Shown: one piece after another, positions 7,693 to 15,935 of the stretch
Layout of the letters: the number at the start of each line of letters is the position of its first letter
Numbering within the stretch: position 1 is the stretch's first letter
DNA from: Micromonospora sp. KC723
GTDB taxonomy: Bacteria > Actinomycetota > Actinomycetes > Mycobacteriales > Micromonosporaceae
Reading direction: 5' to 3'
Assembly (NCBI RefSeq): GCF_004348595.1
Contig: NZ_SMKD01000007.1
Coordinates: forward strand, 1-64,000
DNA: 64,000 bases
Made by a program: the position numbers and the translations under genes
The notes under the pieces: generated by a model
What the model was told of the DNA's origin: nothing
The model's database searches: none
Seen by the model: only the letters and a program-made list of their open reading frames with translations

Positions 7693-8448
7693 TCAGCGGA
7701 ACTGGGCCTCCCGGACGCTGTTGCCGCCGTCCACCACCAGCATCTGACCGGTGATGTACGAGGCCGCCGGCGAGCAGAGAAACGCGATCGCCGCGGCGAC
7801 CTCGTCCGGCGTGCCGGGCCGGCCCACCGGGGTGCCCATTCCCTGCTTGAGCTCGGCGACGGTGGACGCCGCGGTGTGGATCGTGCCGGGGGCCACCGCG
7901 TTCACGGTCACCCCGTCGGCGATCATCTCCATGGCAAGCGCCCGGGTCAGCCCGACCACACCCGCCTTCGCCGCCGCGTACGCCGCCTCGGTGGGCAGGG
8001 CGTTCACCGGCCCGGCGGTCGCCGCCAGGTTGACGATCCGCCCCCACCCCCGCTCGGCCATGCCGCCGATGAAGGCCCGGCTGCACAGGAACGCGGTGTT
8101 CAGGTTCCGGTCGATCTCCCCCCGCCACTCGTCGTAGCTGAGCTGCGCCACCGGGCGCAGCACCTCCGGGCTGGCCCGACTGGCCAGGCCGGCGTTGTTG
8201 ACCAGCACCTCCACGTCGCCGAGCTGCTCGGTCACCGCGTCGGCCAGCGCGCCCACCTCCGACTCGTCGGTGAGGTCGGCGACGAAACCGGTCACCCCCA
8301 GTTCGCCGGCCCGCTCGTGGATCCGGCGGGTGGTGGAGACGATCGCCACCCGGGCGCCCAGGTCGGCCAGCCGGCGGGCCGTCGCGTACCCGATCCCGTC
8401 GGCGCTGCCCGCCCCGGTGACCAGGGCGACCCGCCCGTCGAGCCGCAT
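7693..8448 (-). CDS. Short-chain dehydrogenase/reductase (SDR)
   Basis: A 251-residue classical SDR with the nucleotide-binding motif [13 protein letters not shown] and structural NNAG (VLVNNAGLA). The catalytic set is N (RNLNTAF), S (VNLAATAG, with Ala/Thr at the usual Ser position) and YxxxK ([13 protein letters not shown]). The fold closes with [16 protein letters not shown] 8448 is chosen because family members begin [12 protein letters not shown]. An upstream ATG at 8598 would add 50 Arg/Pro-rich residues that look like untranslated sequence. Substrate unknown. The missing canonical Ser (AAT instead of a Ser-containing triplet) deserves caution about activity. Confidence 0.85.
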   Translation of the reverse strand: MRLDGRVALVTGAGSADGIGYATARRLADLGARVAIVSTTRRIHERAGELGVTGFVADLTDESEVGALADAVTEQLGDVEVLVNNAGLASRASPEVLRPVAQLSYDEWRGEIDRNLNTAFLCSRAFIGGMAERGWGRIVNLAATAGPVNALPTEAAYAAAKAGVVGLTRALAMEMIADGVTVNAVAPGTIHTAASTVAELKQGMGTPVGRPGTPDEVAAAIAFLCSPAASYITGQMLVVDGGNSVREAQFR

Positions 8449-8711
8449 CGTCACCGGCTCGGGCAGTGGCGCCGGCTCGTCCTGGCCGGGGACGGCGGTG
8501 GCGCTGAGCGCACGGGCCCGTCGCGCCAACCCGGGACGGCTCACGTCCCGCCTCGGTCGGCTGCCGGAACGGTCGCTGCCACGCGCGTCGATGACCATGA
8601 CGCGATCCTGCCCGCTCCGGGCGATCCGGGCAACGCGGCACCACGGGCTGAGGGGATTACCTCATGCTGACTACCCTGACGGCGCACCCCACACGCGACG
8701 GAGAAGACCTG

Positions 8712-9245
8712 ATGACGTATCCCCCACCAGCCGACGGCTGGAGCAACCCGACCGGCGACCCGACCCAGCCGGTCAGCGGCCAGCCGATCCCGGCGCAGCC
8801 AGTCGCCCAGGACCCGTACGCCCCGGCCGCCGCGTACCCGGGCGCGCTGCCGCCGCCGGCCGCGCCGGTCGATCCGTACGCGCCGCAGGGCTACCCGCCG
8901 GCCGCCGGCTACCCGCCGGCCGCCGGCTATCCGGGGTACGCGTACCCGCCCGCGCCGCAGAACAACGGCCTGGCCATCGCCGCGATGGTGGTGTCGATCA
9001 TCGGTGCGCTGGGCCTCTGCGGCTACGGCCTCGGCGGCTGGATCGGCCTGGTCGGCGCGATCCTCGGGCACGTCGCCAAGCGCCAGATCAAGGAGCGGGG
9101 CGAGGCCGGCGAGGGGTTCGCCCTCGCTGGCGTCATCGTCGGCTGGATCGCCACCGTGATCGCGCTGCTGGCGACGATCGCCATCGTGGTGTTCATCGTC
9201 TGGGCGGCCAACCAGGACTCGTCGAGCTTCGACTCGACCAACTGA
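8712..9245 (+). CDS. DUF4190 membrane protein with Pro/Ala/Tyr-rich N-terminus
   Basis: A 177-residue relative of the 7195-7647 protein. Its Pro/Ala/Tyr-rich head contains a tandem YPPAAG repeat. Two membrane helices flank GHVAKRQIKERGEAGEGFALAG. ATG 8712 is preferred to an in-frame ATG at 8664 because GGAGAAG lies 6 nt upstream. The two DUF4190 genes are separated only by the SDR gene on the other strand, so an ancient local duplication is plausible. Function unknown. Confidence 0.75.
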   Translation: MTYPPPADGWSNPTGDPTQPVSGQPIPAQPVAQDPYAPAAAYPGALPPPAAPVDPYAPQGYPPAAGYPPAAGYPGYAYPPAPQNNGLAIAAMVVSIIGALGLCGYGLGGWIGLVGAILGHVAKRQIKERGEAGEGFALAGVIVGWIATVIALLATIAIVVFIVWAANQDSSSFDSTN

Positions 9246-9254
9246 TGACCGGCC

Positions 9255-9289
9255 GCGTGCCGTCCCGGGGCAGGCCCGGGGCGGCACGC
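9255..9289. terminator. Bidirectional hairpin terminator
   Basis: A 15-bp stem (GCGTGCCGTCCCGGG paired with CCCGGGGCGGCACGC, one U-G wobble) with a 5-nt loop sits between the convergent DUF4190 and CoA-ester lyase genes. No U-tract follows, as is common in actinomycetes. Confidence 0.7.
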
Positions 9290-9294
9290 CCGGG

Positions 9295-10251
9295 TCACTC
9301 CGCGGGCGGGGTGAACCGGGAGGTGCGGGTCATCCCGGCGGCGCGCCCCTTGGCGGCGATCACCAGCGCCATCTTCCGGGACGCCTCGTCGATCATCTCG
9401 TCGCCGAGCATCACCGCGCCGAGCTTCCCGCCCGCCTCGGACGTGTAGTAGTCGTAGGCGTCGAGGATCAACTCGGCGTGGTCGTAGTCGGCCTGGGCCG
9501 GCGAGTAGACCTCGTTGGCGGCGTCGATCTGACCCGGGTGCAGCACCCACTTGCCGTCGAAACCCAGGGCCGCGGAGCGCCTGGCCACCTCGCGGAACGC
9601 GTCCACGTCGCGGATCTGCAGGAACGGGCCGTCGATGGCCTGCTTGTCGTGCATCCGGGCGGCCATCAGGATGCGCATCAGGATGTGGTGGTACGGGTCA
9701 CCCGGATAGTCCGGGATCAGCGCGCCGACGACCAGCGACCTCATGTTGATCGAGGCCATGAAGTCGGCCGGGCCGAAGATGATGGTCTCCACCCGCGGCG
9801 AGGCGGCGGCGATGGCGTCGACGTTGACCAACCCGGCGGCGTTCTCGATCTGCGCCTCGATGCCGATCCGGCCGACCTCCAGGCCGAGGGTCTTCTCGAT
9901 CTGGGTCAGCGTCATGTCCAGCCAGTGCACCTGGGCGGCGTTCTGCACCTTCGGCAACATGACGCAGTCGAGGTTCGCGCCGGCGCCCTCGACCACCTCG
10001 ATGACGTCCCGGTAGGTCCACGGGGTGGTCAGGTCGTTGACCCGGACCACCCGGGTCTTGCCGGCCCAGTCGCCCTCGTTCAGCGCGGCCACGATGTTCT
10101 TCCGGGCATCCGGCTTCGCCAGCGGCGCGACCGCGTCCTCCAGGTCGAGGAAGACCTGGTCGGCCGGGAGGCCCTGGGCCTTGCCGAGCATCTTGACGCT
10201 GGAACCGGGCACGGCGAGACAGGACCGGCGGGGGCGACCGACAGCGGCCAT
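9295..10251 (-). CDS. HpcH/HpaI-family CoA-ester lyase (CitE/malyl-CoA lyase type)
   Basis: The 318-residue protein has the CitE-like (beta/alpha)8 fold. RSCLAVPGSS is the N-terminal strand, VFLDLEDAVAP carries the metal and substrate acids, and VVRVNDLTTPW contains the conserved Arg. IEAQIENAAGLVN holds the catalytic Glu, FGPADFMASI the metal Asp, and GKWVLHPGQIDAANEVY closes the domain. It would cleave or form an acyl-CoA such as malyl- or methylmalyl-CoA. ATG 10251 has GGAAGGAG at good spacing. The acyl-CoA dehydrogenase 2.3 kb away on the same strand may share the pathway, but the genes are not contiguous. Confidence 0.85.
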   Translation of the reverse strand: MAAVGRPRRSCLAVPGSSVKMLGKAQGLPADQVFLDLEDAVAPLAKPDARKNIVAALNEGDWAGKTRVVRVNDLTTPWTYRDVIEVVEGAGANLDCVMLPKVQNAAQVHWLDMTLTQIEKTLGLEVGRIGIEAQIENAAGLVNVDAIAAASPRVETIIFGPADFMASINMRSLVVGALIPDYPGDPYHHILMRILMAARMHDKQAIDGPFLQIRDVDAFREVARRSAALGFDGKWVLHPGQIDAANEVYSPAQADYDHAELILDAYDYYTSEAGGKLGAVMLGDEMIDEASRKMALVIAAKGRAAGMTRTSRFTPPAE

Positions 10252-10345
10252 GGATACGCTCCTTCCAGCGTCCGGCGGGCACGCCGACGCCAGCAGAGAT
10301 GACAGACGAGAACTTAACGATCCCAAAGGCGTTGTGACGCCACGG

Positions 10346-10351
10346 TAACCT
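10346..10351 (+). promoter_or_regulatory. -10 box of a leaderless promoter
   Basis: TAACCT ends 6 nt before GTG 10358, the start of an SDR gene with no Shine-Dalgarno. This fits a leaderless transcript beginning at the G of GTG. Confidence 0.5.
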
Positions 10352-10357
10352 CGTGCC

Positions 10358-11203
10358 GTGACCGGGGTGAATGGACCTGTGGAAGATCTCACTGGCCGTC
10401 GGATCGTGGTGGTGACCGGAGGCAGCTCCGGCATCGGGCTCGCCGCCGCCGAGGCCCTGGCGTGCCGGGGCGACCAGGTGGTGCTGGTCGGGCGGGACCC
10501 GGCCCGGCTCCAGGCCGCCGGGGACCGGGTCCGCGAGGCCAGCGGCGAGCGTCCCGAGCTGTTCCGCGCCGACTTCGCCGTCCTGGACGACGTACGCGGC
10601 CTCGCCGAACGGCTACGCGCGGCGTACGACCGGATCGACGTGCTCGCCAACAACGCCGGGGCGATCGCGCTGGCGCCGCTCACCACCGTCGACGGGTTCG
10701 AGCTGTCGATACAGGCCAACCACCTGGCCCCGTTCCTGCTCAGCAACCTGCTGCGCGACCGGATCGGCCGGATGGTGACGACCGCCTCCGGGGCGCACCG
10801 CAACGGCGCGCTCGACCCCGACGACCTGAACGCGGCGCTGCGCCGCTACCGGCCGATCCAGGCGTACGGCACCAGCAAACAGGCCAACATCCTGTTCACC
10901 GCGGAGGCGGCCCGACGCTGGCCGGACGTCCCGGCGTACTGCTTCCACCCGGGCGTGGTGCGGACCCGGTTCGGCGCGGACAGCCGGCTGGTCGCCCTCG
11001 GCATGCGGATCATGCCGTTCCGCAGCCCGGAGAAGGGCGCCGAGACCCTGGTCTGGCTGGCCCAGCAGGATCCGTCCCGGTTGGTGAACGGCGCATACTA
11101 CACCGACCGCCGGCTGCGCCGGCCCTGGTCGAAGGCAGCCGATCCGCAGCTCGCCGCCCGGCTCTGGGCGGCCAGCGCCAAGGCCGTCGGGATCGACGGA
11201 TGA
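10358..11203 (+). CDS. Retinol-dehydrogenase-like SDR
   Basis: A 281-residue SDR of the RDH/WW-oxidoreductase-like type. VVTGGSSGIGLAAA binds the cofactor, and the NAG motif reads VLANNAGAI. The catalytic Ser is in VTTASGAHR and YxxxK in QAYGTSKQAN. VCAY-type C-terminal features include YCFHPGVVRTRFG. An R residue after the glycine motif (GRDPARL) suggests NADP preference. Its stop overlaps the next ATG (ATGA), indicating coupled translation. Substrate unknown. Confidence 0.85.
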   Translation: MTGVNGPVEDLTGRRIVVVTGGSSGIGLAAAEALACRGDQVVLVGRDPARLQAAGDRVREASGERPELFRADFAVLDDVRGLAERLRAAYDRIDVLANNAGAIALAPLTTVDGFELSIQANHLAPFLLSNLLRDRIGRMVTTASGAHRNGALDPDDLNAALRRYRPIQAYGTSKQANILFTAEAARRWPDVPAYCFHPGVVRTRFGADSRLVALGMRIMPFRSPEKGAETLVWLAQQDPSRLVNGAYYTDRRLRRPWSKAADPQLAARLWAASAKAVGIDG

Positions 11204-11493
11204 GCCGGCCCGACACCGCGGTGCTCCTGGTGGCCCTCGTCGAGTACCCGCTCGACCAGCCCGAGGCGGCCCGGCAGTACGAGGACGACGTGCTCGACCT
11301 GCTGGAACAGCACGGTGGTCACCTGGAACGCCGGTTGCGCAGCACCGACGGGTGGACCGAGGTGCATCTGATCCGGTTCGCCTCGCGGGCCGGCTGGGAG
11401 GCGTTCCGGGCCGACCCGCAGCGGCGGGCCCTGCGGGCGGCACTTGGCGACGCGGCGCCGGTCGGCCGGGTGATCGAGGTCCGCGATCTCTGA
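11200..11493 (+). CDS. Small dimeric alpha/beta-barrel (DUF1330/ABM-like) protein
   Basis: The 97-residue product has the alternating strand-helix pattern of the dimeric alpha/beta-barrel superfamily: VLLVALVEYP, a helix QYEDDVLDLLEQHGG, then EVHLIRFASRAGWEAFRADPQRRAL. DUF1330 and antibiotic-biosynthesis-monooxygenase-like domains share this pattern. ATG 11200 overlaps the SDR stop, so the two form an operon. No catalytic residue can be assigned. Confidence 0.65.
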   Translation: MSRPDTAVLLVALVEYPLDQPEAARQYEDDVLDLLEQHGGHLERRLRSTDGWTEVHLIRFASRAGWEAFRADPQRRALRAALGDAAPVGRVIEVRDL

Positions 11494-11567
11494 GCGGCGA
11501 CGGCCGTCCCGACCGTCCGGAGCCGTTTCTCGACGACACCCGCCGACACGTACCGTCAGCGCTTCGT

Positions 11568-11573
11568 TACCAT
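11568..11573 (+). promoter_or_regulatory. Likely -10 box for the HAD hydrolase gene
   Basis: TACCAT lies 47 nt before the preferred ATG 11620. That leaves a leader of about 40 nt containing a GGAGG ribosome-binding site. Confidence 0.4.
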
Positions 11574-11619
11574 CATGGCCACCTCGCCGCCGACTCCTCA
11601 CCTCCGGAGGCGCTCTGCC

Positions 11620-12318
11620 ATGCCCAGGTACCAGGCGGTGCTGTTCGACTTCTTCGGCACACTGACCCGCCGCGTGCAGCGCGGCGCGGCCCACCACGTC
11701 ACCGCCGAGTTGCTCGGCTGCCCGGTGGACACGCTCACCGCGGTGCTCGACCGAACCTTCTACCAGCGGGCCAGCGGCCGGCACGGCACGGCCGAGGCGA
11801 CCCTGCGCTGGGTGTGCGCCCAGGCCGGGGTGCAGCCCTCCGACGACGCGGTACGCGCGGCGGTGGCCTCCCGGCACCGCGCGATACGCGCCGACACCCG
11901 GCTACGCGACGAGGCGGTCCCCGCCCTCGCCGGGTTGCGCCACCGGGGCGTCCGCACCGGAGTGATCAGCGACTGCACCCACGAGCTACCGGCGTTCCTG
12001 CCGCAACTGGCGGTCGCGCCGCTGCTCGACGTGCGGATCTTCTCCGTCCAGTTCGGTCGCTGCAAGCCCGACCCGGCGCTCTACCTGGCGGCGTGCTGCC
12101 GGCTCGACGTGCGCCCGCAGGACTGCCTCTACGTCGGCGACGGCGGCAGCCAGGAGCTGACCGGCGCGCGGCGGGCCGGGATGACCGCTGTTCGCCTCGC
12201 CGCCCCGGACCTGGCCGGGCACCTGGTCTTCGACGCCGAGCAGGGCTGGGACGGGCCGGTGATCGGGTCGCTCAGCGAGCTCGTCGACCTGGTCGACGCG
12301 GTGCCGGCGGCCCGCTGA
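11620..12318 (+). CDS. HAD-superfamily hydrolase
   Basis: The 232-residue protein carries all four HAD motifs: I, LFDFFGTLT with nucleophile Asp and the +2 residue Phe; II, VISDC; III, the Lys of GRCKPDPALY; IV, YVGDGGSQEL. The substitution of Phe for the usual Asp at the DxD position (DFFGT) is common in dehalogenase-like HADs and weakens a phosphatase prediction. ATG 11620 has GGAGG upstream; an in-frame ATG at 11575 lies on the presumed promoter. Substrate unknown. Confidence 0.85.
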   Translation: MPRYQAVLFDFFGTLTRRVQRGAAHHVTAELLGCPVDTLTAVLDRTFYQRASGRHGTAEATLRWVCAQAGVQPSDDAVRAAVASRHRAIRADTRLRDEAVPALAGLRHRGVRTGVISDCTHELPAFLPQLAVAPLLDVRIFSVQFGRCKPDPALYLAACCRLDVRPQDCLYVGDGGSQELTGARRAGMTAVRLAAPDLAGHLVFDAEQGWDGPVIGSLSELVDLVDAVPAAR

Positions 12319-12390
12319 GCGGCGGATGCTGCGGCCGGACGCGGCGCGGCAGGGCCGGCGGCCCGGTGCGACCGGCCGGTCCGGCGCGGG

Positions 12391-12906
12391 TCAGCGGCGG
12401 CGGACCTTGTGCAGGCGGAACGGCTTGCGGGTGGCCCGGACGACGGTGGCCCCGCGCGGCTCCTCGGCGAGGGAGGTGGCCGGCAGCGCGTCGGCGGCGT
12501 CCGGCGCGCCGGCCGGCAGGAGGCGGTTCAGGGCAACGCCGTCGGCCGCCCAACGGGCGACCAGCTCGGCGGTGGGCCCGGGTGCGTTCAGGCGTTTCGC
12601 GGCCACCAACGGGGCCGTGGCCGCCCACTCCTCGGTGCCCGGCGCCAGCCGGGTCACCCGGGCCGGCCAGGTCACGATCCGCCCGCCGTGGTCGCCCCGC
12701 AGGGTCACCCGGGCCGCGGAGGCGTCGGCCAGGCCCGGCGCGGACTGCTCGCCCGGCCCGCTGACCACGAAGAGCGACCCCTCCAGCGGCACGCACCACA
12801 GGGCCAGCGCGGTGCCGTCGCCGACGGCCACCCAGCAGACGGCCGCCTTCTTCATCGCCTCGTCGACCAGCGGCGTCGACCCGGGAGCGTCCACCTCGTC
12901 CGTCAC
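12391..12906 (-). CDS. Conserved hypothetical, possibly FMN-binding split barrel
   Basis: A 171-residue protein with alternating beta-strands (AAVCWVAVGDGTALALWCVPLEG, SLFVVSGPGEQ, RVTLRGDHGGRIVTWPARV, given as separate strands) and a C-terminal helix and basic tail. The pattern is reminiscent of pyridoxamine-5'-phosphate-oxidase-like barrels, but no cofactor residue can be fixed. GTG 12906 is chosen because GGGAGG lies about 9 nt upstream, and the frame upstream reads as non-coding. It converges on the HAD gene. Confidence 0.6.
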   Translation of the reverse strand: MTDEVDAPGSTPLVDEAMKKAAVCWVAVGDGTALALWCVPLEGSLFVVSGPGEQSAPGLADASAARVTLRGDHGGRIVTWPARVTRLAPGTEEWAATAPLVAAKRLNAPGPTAELVARWAADGVALNRLLPAGAPDAADALPATSLAEEPRGATVVRATRKPFRLHKVRRR

Positions 12907-13043
12907 CCGGCCATCCTCCCGTACGTCGCCCGGACCGGACGGCCCGATCACAGGATCGACTCTGCTTGCGCCAGATCGCCAAGTCTCGCCACCCGGATAC
13001 CCCAGCATGCCGCAAACCGGGGCGCGGCGTCCGGGCGGGACCC

Positions 13044-13913
13044 CTAGCCGACGAAGGGCGGCACGGCGATCTCGCCGCGCGCCACCGGCATCACCTGGCC
13101 CGAGACGGTGGCACCGACCGTTGCCCCGCCTGCTGCGGTCACCGTGCAGGCCAGGGCCGAGGGCCGGCGGATCTCCACGCCCTGCCGGACCGCGTACTCG
13201 GAGCGGCCCTCGCCGGGCAGCAGCCCGCTGGCCACCAACCAGACACCGAGCCCGAGGGCGGCCGATCCGGTCGCCGGGTCCTCCGGGAACCCCAGCCCGG
13301 CCACGAAGACGCGGGCGTGCGCGGTTTGCGTACCCCCGTCCCAGGAGAAGACGCTGACATGGTCCAACCCGTACCGCTCCGCCGCCGCCGCGTTCCACCG
13401 GGCGCGGGCGACCGCGTCCGGGCGTACCGGAAGGTAGGGGAACTCCAGACCACAGCCGGCCACCCGGGGGGCCGGGCCGACGTGGTCGGCCGCGTCGAGG
13501 CCGACCATCTCCAGCAGCGGCTCCGGGTCGAGCTCCGGGCTGAGAGTGGGGAGGCCGCCGGTCAACGTGGCGCCGGTCGCGGTGACCTCGATCGGCAGCA
13601 CCCCGGCACCGCACTCCTGGGTGACCTGCCCCACACCGAACATCCCGCGCCGGCTCGCGGTCACCGCCGCGCCCACACTGGGATGCCCGGCGAACGGAAG
13701 CTCGTCGGCGGGGGTGAAGATCCTGGCCCGGTAGGTGGCGCCGACCTGGGTCGGCGGCAGCACGAACACCGTCTCCGACAGGTTGAACTCCAGAGCCAGC
13801 GCCTGCATCTGTTCGGTGGCCAGCCCTTCGGCGCCGAACACCACCGCCAGCGGATTGCCGGCGAACGGGCGGTCGGTGAAGACGTCCACGATCTCGTAGG
13901 CCAGGGTCGACAT
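13044..13913 (-). CDS. PhzF-family isomerase/epimerase-like protein
   Basis: The 289-residue product follows the PhzF fold. The N-terminus reads YEIVDVFTDRPFAGNPLAVVF, here in two parts: YEIVDVFTDRPF and AGNPLAVVF. The catalytic Glu is in NLSETVFVLPP, and the substrate loop is DELPFAGHPSVGAA. The second half carries GFPEDPATGSAALGLG. ATG 13913 is preferred to ATG 13925, since a TAATGT -10 box lies 8 nt upstream (leaderless). The promoter region is shared with the divergent MgtE-N/CBS gene. Substrate unknown. A second, distinct PhzF protein is at 57208-58068. Confidence 0.85.
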   Translation of the reverse strand: MSTLAYEIVDVFTDRPFAGNPLAVVFGAEGLATEQMQALALEFNLSETVFVLPPTQVGATYRARIFTPADELPFAGHPSVGAAVTASRRGMFGVGQVTQECGAGVLPIEVTATGATLTGGLPTLSPELDPEPLLEMVGLDAADHVGPAPRVAGCGLEFPYLPVRPDAVARARWNAAAAERYGLDHVSVFSWDGGTQTAHARVFVAGLGFPEDPATGSAALGLGVWLVASGLLPGEGRSEYAVRQGVEIRRPSALACTVTAAGGATVGATVSGQVMPVARGEIAVPPFVG

Positions 13914-13917
13914 GTTG

Positions 13918-13938
13918 TTAGACATTAGGCGCTTAGGC
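13918..13938. repeat. Three TTAG(A/G)C half-sites in a divergent promoter
   Basis: TTAGAC (13918-13923), TTAGGC (13925-13930) and TTAGGC (13933-13938) are direct repeats 7-8 bp apart. They overlap the -10 regions of both divergent genes, so a regulator bound here could control both. They could also be chance overlap of two AT-richer -10 boxes. Confidence 0.35.
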
Positions 13939-13939
13939 T
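13934..13939 (+). promoter_or_regulatory. -10 box of a leaderless promoter for the MgtE-N/CBS gene
   Basis: TAGGCT ends 7 nt before GTG 13947, consistent with a leaderless start there. No Shine-Dalgarno is visible. Confidence 0.5.
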
Positions 13940-13946
13940 GGTGCCC

Positions 13947-15239
13947 GTGAGCACGCCGAACCGGGTCTACCTGGCCCGACTCGCCGGAGTTGCCGTCTTC
14001 GATCCCAACGGCGACCTGGTGGGACGGGTCCGCGACGCGGTGGCCCGGCTCCGGCCGACGCAGCGCCCGCCCGAGGTGGTGGGGCTGGTCGCCGAGATGC
14101 CGATGCGCCGGCGCATCTTCCTGTCCATCAACCGGATCACCTCCATCGACGCCGACGCGGTGGTCCTCGGCACCGGCACCCTCAACCTGCGCCGTTTCGA
14201 GAAACGCCCGAACGAGCTGCTCGTGCTCCAGGAACTGCTGGACCGGCGGGTCCAGCTCGAACCCGGCGGCCAGCCGGGCACCGTGGTGGACGTGGCGATG
14301 GAACGCAGCCGGGACGGCGAGTGGTCGCTGTCCCGGGTCGCCGTCCGCGAACACACCGGCCGGCTCACCCGGCGGGGCCACCTCCACCAGGTCCCGTGGG
14401 ACCGGGTACGCGGGCTCAGCGGCGTCGCCGACACCCGGGGCACCGCCAACCTGCTGGCCGTGCTGGAGGACATGCGCCCGGCCGACCTGGCCAACGCCCT
14501 CCAGGACCTGCCCGACGCCCGGCGCAACGAGGTCGCCGCCGCGCTGGACGACGTACGCCTCGCCGATGTGCTCAGCGAGCTGCCCGAGCACGACCAGGTG
14601 GAGATCCTCGCCGCGCTGGACCGGGAACGGGCCGCCGACGTGCTGGAGGAGATGGATCCGGACGACGCGGCCGACCTGCTCAACGAGCTGCCCCCACCGG
14701 AGCAGGACGTGCTGCTCGACCTGATGGAGCCGGACGAGGCGGACCCGGTCCGCCAGCTCCTCCGGTACGCCTCGGGCACCGCCGGCAGCGTGATGACCTC
14801 CGAGCCGGTGATCCTGCCCCCGGACGCCACCGTCGCGGAGGCGCTGGCCCGGATCCGGGAGGAGCAACTCTCCCCCGCCGTGGCCGCGCAGGTCTTCGTG
14901 ACCCGCGCCCCGATGACCACACCGACCGGCCGTTACCTGGGCATGGTGCACTTCCAGCGGTTGCTCCGGGAGCCCCCGGCCGACCTGCTCGGCGGGGTGG
15001 TCGTCAACGACATCGACCCGCTGCGGCCGACCACCCCGCTGCCGGAGATCACCCGGCGGATGGCCACGTACGACCTGGTGGCGATGCCGGTGGTCGACCG
15101 GAGCAACCGGCTGGTGGGCGCGGTCACCGTCGACGACGTGCTCGACCACTCGCTGCCGCGTGACTGGCGGGACCGGGACGCGGTACCGGTGCCGGGCGGC
15201 GGCGGCGGCGAGGAGACGCTGGACGGCGCGGATGGTTGA
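13947..15239 (+). CDS. MgtE N-domain/CBS-pair regulatory protein without channel domain
   Basis: The 430-residue protein has an N-terminal PRC-barrel-like portion (residues ~1-140). An MgtE N-terminal superhelix of acidic repeats follows (LQDLPDARRNEVAAAL, LSELPEHDQVEILAAL, LEEMDPDDAADLLNEL, ~170-270), and then two CBS motifs (~275-420, ending VAMPVVDRSNRLVGAVTVDDVLD). The membrane domain of true MgtE Mg2+ channels is missing. It corresponds to the Rv1232c-type soluble protein. GTG 13947 is preferred because a TAGGCT box lies 7 nt upstream; GTG 13941 is possible. The next gene starts inside its last codons. Confidence 0.85.
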   Translation: MSTPNRVYLARLAGVAVFDPNGDLVGRVRDAVARLRPTQRPPEVVGLVAEMPMRRRIFLSINRITSIDADAVVLGTGTLNLRRFEKRPNELLVLQELLDRRVQLEPGGQPGTVVDVAMERSRDGEWSLSRVAVREHTGRLTRRGHLHQVPWDRVRGLSGVADTRGTANLLAVLEDMRPADLANALQDLPDARRNEVAAALDDVRLADVLSELPEHDQVEILAALDRERAADVLEEMDPDDAADLLNELPPPEQDVLLDLMEPDEADPVRQLLRYASGTAGSVMTSEPVILPPDATVAEALARIREEQLSPAVAAQVFVTRAPMTTPTGRYLGMVHFQRLLREPPADLLGGVVVNDIDPLRPTTPLPEITRRMATYDLVAMPVVDRSNRLVGAVTVDDVLDHSLPRDWRDRDAVPVPGGGGGEETLDGADG

Positions 15240-15837
15240 GCGCCGGCGGGCCGAACGGCTGGACCAGCCGCGCGAGTCCCGCGTGAAGCTGCCCCGGTTC
15301 GACCCGGAAGCCTTCGGCCGCTGGTCCGAGGGGATCGCCCGGGGCATGGGTACCGCCAACTTCATCGTCTACATGACGGTGGTGATCGCGGCCTGGTTCC
15401 TGTGGAACACCCTGGCCCCACCGACCCTGCGCTTCGACCCGTACACCTTCACCTTCCTCACCCTGATCCTGTCGCTCCAGGCGTCGTACGCGGCCCCGCT
15501 GATCCTGCTCGCGCAGAACCGGCAGGCCGACCGCGACCGGGTGGCGCTGGAGGAGGACCGGCGTCGGGCGACCATGCAGAAAGCGGACACCGAGTACCTG
15601 GCCCGGGAGATCGCGGCGCTGCGTGTCGCGATGGGCGAGGTGGCCACCCGGGACTTCCTCCGTTCCGAGCTGGCCCGGTTGGCCGAGGAACTGGACGAGG
15701 CGGCGCACCGGCGGCAGCGGTTGGAGCGCCGGCATCAGGGGCGGGCGTCGCACCGCTCCGGTGGGTCGGATCCGCTCGACGAGCCCCGCGACGAACTGGA
15801 CGGCGACTACGTCCGCGACGGCCGCCCGGAGAGCTGA
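15232..15837 (+). CDS. DUF1003 membrane protein
   Basis: The 201-residue product matches DUF1003. A basic N-terminus is followed by FGRWSEGIARGMGTANFI, then two membrane helices (YMTVVIAAWFLWNTLA and TFTFLTLILSLQASYAAPLILLA), then AQNRQADRDRVALEEDRRR. A long coiled-coil and acidic tail close it. ATG 15232 overlaps the end of the MgtE-N/CBS gene by 8 nt, so the pair is translationally coupled. The pairing is conserved next to mrp in actinobacteria, and a role in Mg2+ or membrane homeostasis is only inferred. Confidence 0.85.
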   Translation: MVERRRAERLDQPRESRVKLPRFDPEAFGRWSEGIARGMGTANFIVYMTVVIAAWFLWNTLAPPTLRFDPYTFTFLTLILSLQASYAAPLILLAQNRQADRDRVALEEDRRRATMQKADTEYLAREIAALRVAMGEVATRDFLRSELARLAEELDEAAHRRQRLERRHQGRASHRSGGSDPLDEPRDELDGDYVRDGRPES

Positions 15838-15922
15838 CCGGGCGGCCCCCGTCCCGCCGGTCGCGGCCGATCGATTCGCTCACACCGGTCGCGGCGGCGG
15901 CGGGGACGGATCGCCGCCGACG

Positions 15923-15928
15923 TAACAT
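15923..15928 (+). promoter_or_regulatory. -10 box of a leaderless promoter for mrp
   Basis: TAACAT ends 7 nt before ATG 15936, and no ribosome-binding site is present. Confidence 0.5.
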
Positions 15929-15935
15929 TGCCGGC

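Noticed and set aside
8449-8598. 50-residue N-terminal extension of the SDR
   Set aside because: Arg/Pro-rich and not family-like; the SDR fold begins at 8448.
13918-13938. TTAGGC repeats as a firm operator
   Set aside because: They overlap two -10 boxes, so the repetition may be incidental; kept only as a low-confidence feature.
13044-15365. 773-codon frame joining a long extension to the PhzF gene
   Set aside because: The extension is antisense to the MgtE-N/CBS gene; the PhzF homology starts at 13913.
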